DNA of 64,000 nt, taken from positions 113,524 to 177,523 of the forward strand of contig CAWAQJ010000010.1 in NCBI GenBank assembly GCA_963784175.1, in the 5' to 3' direction. Shown here piece after piece: positions 46,306 through 54,130 of the stretch. The position numbers and the translations under genes are program-made. The notes beneath the pieces were generated by a model. That model saw only the letters and a program-made list of their open reading frames with translations. It ran no database searches and had not been told where the DNA came from. Numbering within the stretch: position 1 is the stretch's first letter; each line of letters begins with the position of its first letter. The DNA is from JAIBJN01 sp963784175. Lineage in GTDB: Bacteria; Actinomycetota; Thermoleophilia; Gaiellales; Gaiellaceae.

Positions 46306-47190
46306 ATGTCGAGTTCCGGGGACGTCGCGCGCGTGCGCAGCTTCAACCGTCTGGTGACGCGCCAGCTGGGGGTGCTGAACGACCGTTACCTCGGCCACCG
46401 TCCGCTCGGCGAGGGGCGCGTGCTCTTCGAGATCGGCGAGCACGGCGCGACGCCGCGCGACGTGCGCGCCCGGCTCGGCCTCGACTCGGGCTACGTCTCG
46501 CGTCTGGTCGGCTCGCTCGAACGCGAGGGTCTCATCGAGCGAAGCCCGAACCCGGGCGACCGCCGGACAACACGGCTCCGCCTGACGCAGGCCGGGCAGG
46601 CGGAGCTCGGCGAGCTCAACCGGATCTCCGACGCTCTTGCGGCCTCCGCGCTCGCACCGCTGACCGACGAGCAGCGGACCCGCTTGCTCGCCGCGCAGGG
46701 CGAGATCATGCGGCTGCTAGCGGTCTCGATGGTCTCGGTCGAGTTGGAGGACCCCGCCTCGACGGACGCGCGCTGGTGCCTCGGGCACTACTTCGCGGAG
46801 CTCGGCGAACGCTTCGACGAGCCGTTCGATCCCACGCGGACGCTGCCGGCCGACCGCAGCGAGCTCGTCCCGCCGACCGGCGCCTTCCTCGTCGCCCGCA
46901 TGAGCGGCCAGCCGGCCGGCTGCGGTGGGCTGAGGACCCTCGCGCCCAACGTCGGGGAGCTCATGCGCATGTGGGTCGACGGCACCCACCGCGGACTCGG
47001 GATCGGCAAGCGGCTGCTGACAGCGCTCGAGGACGAAGCCGTCGCACTCGGCCACAAGCAGGTGCGCCTTTACACCAATCGCTCGCTCGACGAGGCGAAG
47101 GCGATGTACCACGCTGCCGGCTACGTCGAGATCGACCGCTACAACGACGATCCCTACGCGCACCACTGGTTCGAGAAGCGCCTGCGCTGA
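46306..47190 (+). CDS. MarR-family regulator fused to GNAT acetyltransferase
   Basis: This is a 294-residue two-domain protein. Residues about 1-145 form a MarR winged helix (RSFNRLVTRQLGVLNDRYLG, LGLDSGYVSRLVGSLEREGLIERSPNPGDRRTTRLRLT). Residues about 150-294 form a GNAT domain with the acetyl-CoA loop HRGLGIGKRLLTAL and YHAAGYVEIDRYNDD. Such fusions may acetylate a small ligand that also controls DNA binding. It is probably autoregulated through the 46288-46305 palindrome. The substrate is unknown. Confidence 0.92.
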   Translation: MSSSGDVARVRSFNRLVTRQLGVLNDRYLGHRPLGEGRVLFEIGEHGATPRDVRARLGLDSGYVSRLVGSLEREGLIERSPNPGDRRTTRLRLTQAGQAELGELNRISDALAASALAPLTDEQRTRLLAAQGEIMRLLAVSMVSVELEDPASTDARWCLGHYFAELGERFDEPFDPTRTLPADRSELVPPTGAFLVARMSGQPAGCGGLRTLAPNVGELMRMWVDGTHRGLGIGKRLLTALEDEAVALGHKQVRLYTNRSLDEAKAMYHAAGYVEIDRYNDDPYAHHWFEKRLR

Positions 47191-47260
47191 GCGCCCAAAA
47201 CAACGCTTACAACCGGCGGGGATACTGTTTTCGTCGGAACGGGCACGTACTCTTGACGAG

Positions 47261-47782
47261 ATGAGACGCATCGCCCTCATCCCCTTGCTTCTCCTCGCGC
47301 TCGCCGCCGGCGGCTGCGGCGCGGGCACCGAGAGCGACGACGCGGTCGACACCGACACGGGACAGCAGGAAGCCGCCCCGATCGCCGCCAGCCAGGTCGT
47401 CGAGCAGTTCCTCGAGTCCGACGAGGGCGCGCAGCTCCAGGAGACGGCGGTGCAGGACGCGGCCTGGGAGCAGCTCGGGCTCGGCCTGAACCCGACGCCG
47501 GCGCAGCAGCGCCAGTACGGGATCTTCACGATCTACGTCGTCAAGCCCGAGCGCGACGAGGCAGTCGAATCGCTCCTCTCCGACAAGGACACGGCGCAGC
47601 CCCTCGAGGAGTCAGCGGACGGGATCCACTGGGACTTCGACGAGGCGGCCAAGTCGTACGTGGCGAACAAGCAGTACGGCCCGAACGTCGTCCTCGCCTG
47701 GTGGAACGAGCAGCCGGAGCCGGGAACCGATCCGCGCTGGGATCGGCTCGACGCCCTGATGCAGAAGCTCACGACGGGTTAG
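47261..47782 (+). CDS. Lipoprotein, hypothetical (173 aa)
   Basis: The signal sequence MRRIALIPLLLLALAAGGC has a lipobox (AAGGC) and is followed by an acidic linker. The mature domain contains GIFTIYVVKPERDEAVESLLSDKD and GIHWDFDEAAKSYVANKQYG. No known family is recognised. It stands alone between the MarR-GNAT gene and an SDR. Confidence 0.78.
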   Translation: MRRIALIPLLLLALAAGGCGAGTESDDAVDTDTGQQEAAPIAASQVVEQFLESDEGAQLQETAVQDAAWEQLGLGLNPTPAQQRQYGIFTIYVVKPERDEAVESLLSDKDTAQPLEESADGIHWDFDEAAKSYVANKQYGPNVVLAWWNEQPEPGTDPRWDRLDALMQKLTTG

Positions 47783-47795
47783 TCTTCCGGCCGGC

Positions 47796-48563
47796 ATGGG
47801 CCGGCTCGACAACAAGGTGGTCGTCATCACCGGCGCCGCGAGCGGGATCGGTCGCGAGGCGGCGCTCCTCTTCTCCGGGGAGGGCGCAAGCGTGTGCGTC
47901 GCGGACATGTCTCGCGAGGCCGGCGAGCGGACCGCCTCGGAGTGCCAGGAGGCCTTCTTCCAGGAGGTCGACGTCGCGAGCGCGGAAAGCGTGCAGGCGA
48001 TGTACGCCGCCACGGCCGAGCGCTACGGCGGCATCGACGTCCTCTACAACAACGCCGGGATCATGCCGGAGGGCGACGGCTCGATCCTGGACACCGAGCC
48101 GGACGCGTGGCAGCAGGTTCAGGACGTGAACACGAAGGGCGTCTTCCTCTGCTGCAAGTACGGCATCCCGCATCTGCTGGAGCGCGGCGGGGGCTCGGTC
48201 ATCAACGTGGCCTCGTTCGTCGCGCTGATGGGCGCGGCGACCTCGCAGATCTCCTACACGGCCTCCAAGGGCGCGGTCCTCTCGCTCAGCCGCGAGCTCT
48301 CCGTCGAGTTCGCCCGCCGCGGCATCCGCGTGAACGCGATCTGCCCGGGCCCGGTGGAGACGCCGCTCCTCATGCGCCTCTTCGCCGAGACCCCCGGGGC
48401 GCTCGAGCGCCGGCTCCAGCACCTCCCCATGGGACGGCTTGCCCAGGCGAAGGAGATCGCCTACGGCGCGCTCTTCCTGGCGAGCGACGAGTCCTCGTAC
48501 GTGAACGGGACGACGTTCCTCGTCGACGGCGGGCTGACCGCCGCCTACGTCACGGCCGAGTAG
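47796..48563 (+). CDS. SDR-family oxidoreductase
   Basis: This is a 255-residue classical SDR. It shows TGAASGIG (cofactor), an Asp after the second strand (VCVADMS, suggesting NAD preference), YNNAGIMPEG, the catalytic S..YTASK (VASFVALMGAATSQISYTASK) and PGPVETPLLMR. The substrate is unknown. It ends convergently with the NTPase gene with a six-base gap. Confidence 0.92.
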   Translation: MGRLDNKVVVITGAASGIGREAALLFSGEGASVCVADMSREAGERTASECQEAFFQEVDVASAESVQAMYAATAERYGGIDVLYNNAGIMPEGDGSILDTEPDAWQQVQDVNTKGVFLCCKYGIPHLLERGGGSVINVASFVALMGAATSQISYTASKGAVLSLSRELSVEFARRGIRVNAICPGPVETPLLMRLFAETPGALERRLQHLPMGRLAQAKEIAYGALFLASDESSYVNGTTFLVDGGLTAAYVTAE

Positions 48564-48569
48564 CCCCGG

Positions 48570-50900
48570 TCACTCGAGACCGGAGTCCGCGACCTCGAGC
48601 TCGGCTCGGTTGTTCTCCCGGTTCGGGTCCGGGAAGTTCTCGTCGGGGTCGACCGTGACGATCGCCGTGCAGTCGGGCACGAAGCACCCGTCGCCGACGT
48701 CGAGGGTCTCCGACCGGGTAACCGGCTGACCGGGCTCGAGACCGCCGATCTGGATCGTCACCGAGTGGTCCTCGCTCACCTCGATGAGGACGTCGAACGG
48801 CTCCCGCACCGGAGCGTCGTTCACCGTGGTGACCGTGAACGTCACCGTCGCCTCGCAGGTGCCGTTGCAGTTCTGGACGAGGTCGTCGATCTGGACCCCG
48901 AAGTCGGGTGGCGGGCCTGTGGACACGGTCAGCTCCACCACGGATTCGAGCGGGACGATGGTCTGGGGTTCGGGGTCCTGGGCCGAGACCTGGCCGGCGG
49001 GCACCTGCTCCGAGAACGCCCTCTCGGTCACGCGGCCCACGAGACCGGCGTTCGCGAGGGCGTTCAGCGCGGCGCCCTCTCCTTGCCCGCGGACGTCCGG
49101 CACGCGCGCCGACTGGGCGACGGCGACGAGGTTCACGACCGAGCCGGGCTCGACCTCGGCTCCCTCCGCCGGATCCTGCTCGGTGACGACCGGGTCGAGA
49201 TCCTCCGGAGGCGGCTGGGCGACGGCGACCTGAAGCCCCGCGTCCTCGAGCTCGGTTCGCGCGTCCTCGAGCGACTCGCCGACGACTCCGGGCACAACGA
49301 TGAGCCCTCCGGTCGTGGTCACGTCGTTCTCGTCGTCGCGCAACGCCAGCGCGCCGCCGACCGCCGCCGCAATGAGTACGACGCCGATCGCGATCAGGGC
49401 GAGCAGCCAGCCGCCGCCCCTGCCGAACCGGGCGTACCACCACGGGAACGAGCCCTTGATGACCTCGATGTTGTGCTTGCTCGCCGCCTCGCCGCGCTGG
49501 TCGCCGATCTGCCGGCGGATGTCTTGCGCACGCTCGAGGTCCGGCAGCGCGGCCTTGCTCTCGTCGAGCGCGAACGTCCGGGTGCCCCGCTGATGGAGGG
49601 CCCAGGCCTCCTCATAGCGATCTCCCTGCCGACGGGCCGCGGCGAGCACGGTCTCGACCGCCGCACCCCACGTCCCGAACGCGCCCACCGCGGCGAAGGC
49701 GTCCTCGGCGGCTCGGCCGAGGCGAATCGCGTCCTTGTCCCGCCCCGTCCGGCTCGCCCAGCGGAGGAGATCGAGCACGGCCGGCCGCTCGGCGGCCACC
49801 GCCGCCGGATCCCGCTCACGCTCGGCCCAGGCGGTGAAGTGCTCGATCGCGCGCATTCGAAGCGGGTCGAGATCCGTGCGACGCGCGATCTCCCCCGCCA
49901 GTGGTTCGGGGACGCTGTAACGAGGGCTGTGCGAGAGCACGAGGTGGCGACGCTCGAGCCCCTCGAGCACCTCGTCGACGTCCTCCACCGGACTCAGGTC
50001 CCGCAGGTGCTGGAGCCCGACCGGGCCGCCGCCCATGGCCGCGAGGCCCGCGAGCACGCTCTCCTCGCCGCTCGTCAGACCGGCGAGCATCGCGGACGGA
50101 TCGAGCGCGCGGGCTGCCTCGGCGAGCGACCGCCCCTCGTCCCGCGCGCGGGCCGCCGCCTCCCGGATCCGCCACGGATGCCCGCCGAGCGCGTTGCAGA
50201 GCGCCTTGGCCTCGACGCGCTCCTCCGGCGTCAGCGGACGGCCGATCTCCTGCTCGACGATCGCGAACGCGAACTCGAGCTCCAGGCCCGCGAGCTGGAT
50301 CGCCTGGCCGTCCCAGAGGCTCCGCGCGGTCGACGCCACCACGAACGCGCAACCCGGCGCCGCCGAGAGGATGGCCTGCGCCTCCTCGCGCTCGAGCCCG
50401 AGATCGTCGACGACGATGAGCGCGCGCCGGTCCTGCAGCGCGCGTCGTAGGGGGCTGCGCGAAGGCCGCACGGCCGGGTTGCCGCAGTCGTAGAACTCCT
50501 CGAAGAGCGCCTGCAGGACGTCGTCGAGCGGGGCGTCCAGTGCGTCGACGTGGACGAGCCCGTCCGGGAGCGCGGCTCCCGCCGGGTCGTTCGCGACGTG
50601 CGAGAGCAGGTGCGTCTTGCCGATCCCCGGCTCGCCGTAGACGTTCACGACTCCGCCTGCCTGCGCGGCGGCGAGGACGACGCCGGCCTCGCTCTCACGA
50701 TCGACGTGCTCCGGGTAGCGGCGCGGCCTCGACTCGATCGGAACGGGCAGCGCGACCGGGTTGGCGACCTCGCTGAGCCGGTGCAGCAGCGCGCCCTCGA
50801 CTCCGTCGAGCCGGACCTGCAGGTTGACGTTGTCGCCGGTGACGATGACGCTGTTGCGGACGTCGCCGGTGACGGCGACGCTCCGCTCGCCCGTCGCCAT
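48570..50900 (-). CDS. Transmembrane STAND-like P-loop NTPase with PASTA and CARDB-like ectodomain
   Basis: This is a 776-residue protein. Residues 4-24 carry GERSVAVTGDVRNSVIVTGD, a motif also present in the upstream gene. A P-loop NTPase follows: Walker A GEPGIGKTH (89-97), Walker B LIVVDDLG (161-168) and a GGHPWR motif near 239 in the place of the STAND GxP. Then come a winged-helix-like part and a TPR-like helical segment (about 425-480). One transmembrane helix (498-520) precedes two PASTA domains (about 534-596 and 598-662) and a CARDB-like beta domain (665-775, four cysteines). PASTA domains bind peptidoglycan fragments, so the protein may sense the wall outside and act through the NTPase inside. 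It is coupled to the upstream gene by TGATG. Confidence 0.85.
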   Translation of the reverse strand: MATGERSVAVTGDVRNSVIVTGDNVNLQVRLDGVEGALLHRLSEVANPVALPVPIESRPRRYPEHVDRESEAGVVLAAAQAGGVVNVYGEPGIGKTHLLSHVANDPAGAALPDGLVHVDALDAPLDDVLQALFEEFYDCGNPAVRPSRSPLRRALQDRRALIVVDDLGLEREEAQAILSAAPGCAFVVASTARSLWDGQAIQLAGLELEFAFAIVEQEIGRPLTPEERVEAKALCNALGGHPWRIREAAARARDEGRSLAEAARALDPSAMLAGLTSGEESVLAGLAAMGGGPVGLQHLRDLSPVEDVDEVLEGLERRHLVLSHSPRYSVPEPLAGEIARRTDLDPLRMRAIEHFTAWAERERDPAAVAAERPAVLDLLRWASRTGRDKDAIRLGRAAEDAFAAVGAFGTWGAAVETVLAAARRQGDRYEEAWALHQRGTRTFALDESKAALPDLERAQDIRRQIGDQRGEAASKHNIEVIKGSFPWWYARFGRGGGWLLALIAIGVVLIAAAVGGALALRDDENDVTTTGGLIVVPGVVGESLEDARTELEDAGLQVAVAQPPPEDLDPVVTEQDPAEGAEVEPGSVVNLVAVAQSARVPDVRGQGEGAALNALANAGLVGRVTERAFSEQVPAGQVSAQDPEPQTIVPLESVVELTVSTGPPPDFGVQIDDLVQNCNGTCEATVTFTVTTVNDAPVREPFDVLIEVSEDHSVTIQIGGLEPGQPVTRSETLDVGDGCFVPDCTAIVTVDPDENFPDPNRENNRAELEVADSGLE

Positions 50901-51316
50901 CAGGACCCGTCCGTCTGGACCTGGTCTCCCGTGATGATCGTCGAGCCGGAGACGTCGCGTCCCACCGCGACCGAGCGCTCGCCGGAGGCCGTGACGACGT
51001 TCGCCGTCTGCGCCTCCTGCCAGATCTTCGTCAGGTCGGCCGCGAGCTCCTGGTCCTCCTCGAGCAGCTTGCGGAGCTGGATGCGCAGCGCCCCGAGCGC
51101 ATCCTCGTCCTCGGGGTGCGCGGCGACTTCCTCGACCGCCTCCTGCGCGGCGGGCTTCTGCTCGACCCCCGGCCTTAGCCGGTCCCAGAGCTTTTCGGCG
51201 TAGTTCGCAGCCTCCTCGCCGATGACGTCGGCGGCCTTGCCCGCGACTTTCTGGCCGGCCTGCACGACGTACGGCAGGAACGGCGCGAGGAAGCTGGTCA
51301 GAGCGATGATCTCCAC
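50900..51316 (-). CDS. Small helical partner protein of the STAND-like NTPase
   Basis: The GTG at 51316 gives 138 residues: an amphipathic/hydrophobic start (VEIIALTSFLAPFLPYVVQAG), helical segments (KVAGKAADVIGEEAANYAEKLWDRL ... LRKLLEEDQELAADLTKIW) and a C-terminal SGERSVAVGRDVSGSTIITGD motif. That tail matches the first residues of the next protein, suggesting co-assembly through a shared beta-repeat. A consensus promoter lies just upstream (51330-51358) with a leader of only a few bases. No function is known. It could be the effector or adaptor of a signalling or conflict system. Confidence 0.75.
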   Translation of the reverse strand: MEIIALTSFLAPFLPYVVQAGQKVAGKAADVIGEEAANYAEKLWDRLRPGVEQKPAAQEAVEEVAAHPEDEDALGALRIQLRKLLEEDQELAADLTKIWQEAQTANVVTASGERSVAVGRDVSGSTIITGDQVQTDGS

Positions 51317-51329
51317 TGGCGGCCGCCCG

Positions 51330-51358
51330 ACGCTAGCGAGGCAGTTTTCTTGTGTCAA
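51330..51358 (-). promoter_or_regulatory. Promoter for the NTPase operon
   Basis: On the minus strand, TTGACA (51353-51358) and TAGCGT (51330-51335) are separated by exactly 17 bases. The predicted start is about 7 bases before the GTG at 51316. Confidence 0.75.
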
Positions 51359-51370
51359 GCAGCGCGTTTC

Positions 51371-51399
51371 TTGACGCCGCGCGGTAGGAGTCGTAGCGT
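51371..51399 (+). promoter_or_regulatory. Promoter for the old-yellow-enzyme operon
   Basis: TTGACG (51371-51376), a 17-base spacer and TAGCGT (51394-51399) mirror the opposing promoter. The predicted start is near 51406, upstream of the GTG at 51428. Confidence 0.72.
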
Positions 51400-51427
51400 G
51401 GCTGCTCCTGTTCGAGAGGTGACCAGC

Positions 51428-52808
51428 GTGCCGTCCAGCGCTTCTCGCAAGACCAGCGACAAGACCAGCCAGGCCCCGGCCGCCGCGCGGCCGATCTTCG
51501 AGCCGCTCAGGTTCCGGCACCTCGAGGTCAAGAACCGCCTCTTCCGGTCGAGCATCTCGGGCCGCTTCGACAACTACGACGGCTCGGGCACGGAGACGCG
51601 GATCGACTGGGACGTCAAGTTCGCGCGCGGCGGAATCGGAGCCGTCATCTCCTCGAACACGCCGGTCCACCCGCGTGGGCTCATCGTCCCGAACTACGCG
51701 CATCTCGACTCGGACGACAAGGTCCCGTTCTGGACGGAGCTCGGCAAGCGCGTGCGCGACGCCGGGGCGAAGTACATCGTCCAGCTCGCGTACTTCGGGA
51801 CGCCAGCGCGACATCCCCAGCGTCCAGTACGAGACCGGGCTCTCCTCGACGGACAAGGCTGACCCCGTCCACGGCTTCCGCTGCGAGCGGGCGACGCGCG
51901 AACAGATCGCCGAGGTCGTGGACTCGTTCGCGCAGGCCGCCCGCCGGGCGCGCGAGGCCGAGCTCGACGGGATCGAGATCCACGGCTGCAACGGCTACTT
52001 CATCACCCAGTTCCTCTCCTCGGCGATCAACGACCGCACCGACGAGTACGGCGGCTCGCTGGAGAACCGCGCCCGCGTCGCGATCGAGATCGTGCGCGCG
52101 ATGCGCGAGCAGATCGGCGACGACTTCCACCTGCAGTTCAAGATCAGCGCGATCGACGACGGCAAGGCGCTCTTCCCGTGGGCGAAGGAGGGCACGACGC
52201 TGGAGGAGTCGATCCAGGTCTGCAAATGGCTCGTCGAGGCCGGCGTCGACGGGCTCCACATCTCCTCCGGCTACCTCTTCCCGCACCCGCGGAACCCGGC
52301 GGGCGTGTTCCCGATCGCGGACGTGATCCGCTCCTACGACACGATGCTCTCCAGCGGCAAGAACACGTTCCGCAACTACCTGATGTTCCGCACGCCGCCC
52401 ATCAACAAGGGCTTCGCGTGGGCCTGGGAGCGGCGCGTGCGCAAGCTCGGCGTCGAGGGCATCAACCTCGACCTCGCCAAGGCGATCAAGCGCGAGGTGG
52501 ACGTGCCGGTCCTCTGCGCGGGCGGTTTCCAGACCGCGTCGGTGATCGCCAAGGCGATCGAGGACGGGTCGATCGACGGCGTGACCATGGGGCGCACGCT
52601 GATCGCCAACCCCGACTTGCCGAACCTTTTCCAGGCGGGCCACGACCGGGCGCCGCAGCCGTGCACGTACTGCAACAAGTGCCTGATCAACTTCGTCGAG
52701 AACCCGTTGGGCTGCTACGAGGAGAGCCGCTACGGCTCGCGCGACGAGATGATCCGCCACATCATGTCGGTCTACGAGGGCGCCCCTCTTCCGTCCGAAG
52801 TGAAATGA
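51428..52808 (+). CDS. Old-yellow-enzyme-family NADH:flavin oxidoreductase, copy 1, one frameshift
   Basis: This is an FMN TIM-barrel reductase starting at GTG 51428 (GAGAGG upstream). The first part (IFEPLRFRHLEVKNRLFRSSISGRFDNYDGSG) and the rest (GRQRDIPSVQYETGLSSTDK ... ) are in different frames. Dropping one G from the run at 51797-51799 gives QLAYFGRQRDIP. Active-site features are EIHGCNGYF and DEYGGSLENRAR. The C-terminus has CTYCNKCLINFVENPLGCYE, four cysteines as in the [4Fe-4S] FadH branch, but the FAD/NAD domain of FadH is absent. The usual HAGR motif is YFGR here. Confidence 0.85.
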
Positions 52809-54130
52809 CGGCGGAGGCGATCTTCGAGCCTCTTCAGCTCGGGCCGCTGAAGGTCAAGAACCGCGTCCTGCGCTCGAGCGTCGCCGGGCGCTTCGACAAC
52901 TACGACGGGTCGGGCACCCAGGTGCGCGTGAACTGGGATCTGAAGTTCGCCCGCGGCGGCGTCGGCGCGATCATCTCGTCGAACGCGCCCATCCACGCGC
53001 ACGGGAGCATCGTCCCCGGCTACGCGCACATCGACTCGGACGAGTCGATCCCCTTCTGGCGCGAGCTGGGCGAGAAGGTCCGCCTGGCCGGCTGCCCCTA
53101 CATCCTCCAGATCGTCCACGCGGGGAGGGAGCGGATCCTGCCGTACCTCCAGTGGGAGAAGGCGCAGTCGTCGTCGAGCAAGGCCGAGCCGCTCAACGGC
53201 TTCCCGGCCAAGGCGATGACGGTGGACGAGATCCGGCAGGTCGTGGAGGACTTCGCCGCCGCGGCCCGCCGCGCGAAGGAGGCCGGACTCGACGGCATCG
53301 AGGTGGCAGGTGCGAACGGGATGCTCCCGACCCAGTTCCTCTCCTCCGGGATCAACGACCGCACGGACGGATACGGAGGCCCGCTCGCCAACCGCGCCCG
53401 CTTCGGGCTCGAGGTCGTGCGGGCGATCCGCGAGGCGGTCGGCCCGAACTTCTGCGTCGGCTACAAGATCTCGATCCAGGAACGCCTGAACGAGCTGCTC
53501 CCGTGGCTGCCGAAGGGGAACACGATCGAGGAGTCGCTGCAGATGTGCCGGTGGCTCGAGGAGGCCGGCGTCGACTACCTGCACATTTCCGCCGGCGGAG
53601 GCTTCCCGCATCCGCGCAACCCGGCGGGCGAGTTTCCTGCGTCGCAGGTCGTGAAGACGTACGACGTCCTCCTCTCGAGCGGCAAGAACACCTTCCGCAA
53701 CTACCTCATGTTCCGCACGCCGCCGCTGGCCAAGGCCTTCGGCTGGTGGTGGACGCGCCCGCATCGCGACAGCGAGGTGGAGGGGATCAACCTCGCCGAC
53801 TCCCGCGCGGTCAAGCAAACGGTCTCGGTCCCGGTCGTGGTCACGGGCGGATTCCAGACCGCCTCGGTGATCGCCGCGGCGATCGAGCGCGGCGACTGCG
53901 ACGGCGTCACGATCGCCCGGCCGCTCGTCGCCAACCCCGATCTCGTGCGCCACTTCGAGCGCGGGCTCGACCGTGCGCCGAAGCCGTGCACCTACTGCAA
54001 CAAGTGCCTTTTCTCGTTCATCGAGCACCCGCTCGCCTGCTACGAACCGGCCCGCTTCGACTCCCACGAGGACATGATCCGCGAGGCCCTGTCCGTCTAC
54101 GACGGGGCCGGTGAGCCGGTAGGCCCATGA
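52805..54130 (+). CDS. Old-yellow-enzyme-family protein, copy 2 (altered active site)
   Basis: This is a 441-residue paralogue of its neighbours (start MTAEAIFEPLQLGPLKVKNR; ATGA overlap). The barrel is intact, with VHAGRERIL, but the catalytic HxxN segment reads VAGANGML instead of IHGANGYL, and the proton-donor loop reads DGYGGPLANRAR instead of DEYGGSLENRAR. The C-terminal cysteines (395, 398, 401, 412: CTYCNKCL..ACYE) are kept. It may reduce a different substrate or serve as a non-catalytic partner. Confidence 0.88.
   Translation: MTAEAIFEPLQLGPLKVKNRVLRSSVAGRFDNYDGSGTQVRVNWDLKFARGGVGAIISSNAPIHAHGSIVPGYAHIDSDESIPFWRELGEKVRLAGCPYILQIVHAGRERILPYLQWEKAQSSSSKAEPLNGFPAKAMTVDEIRQVVEDFAAAARRAKEAGLDGIEVAGANGMLPTQFLSSGINDRTDGYGGPLANRARFGLEVVRAIREAVGPNFCVGYKISIQERLNELLPWLPKGNTIEESLQMCRWLEEAGVDYLHISAGGGFPHPRNPAGEFPASQVVKTYDVLLSSGKNTFRNYLMFRTPPLAKAFGWWWTRPHRDSEVEGINLADSRAVKQTVSVPVVVTGGFQTASVIAAAIERGDCDGVTIARPLVANPDLVRHFERGLDRAPKPCTYCNKCLFSFIEHPLACYEPARFDSHEDMIREALSVYDGAGEPVGP

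Noticed and set aside
49000..51316. A PknB-type serine/threonine kinase, suggested by PASTA domains.
   Set aside because: No kinase HRD or DFG motifs; the N-terminal half has Walker A/B of a P-loop NTPase instead.
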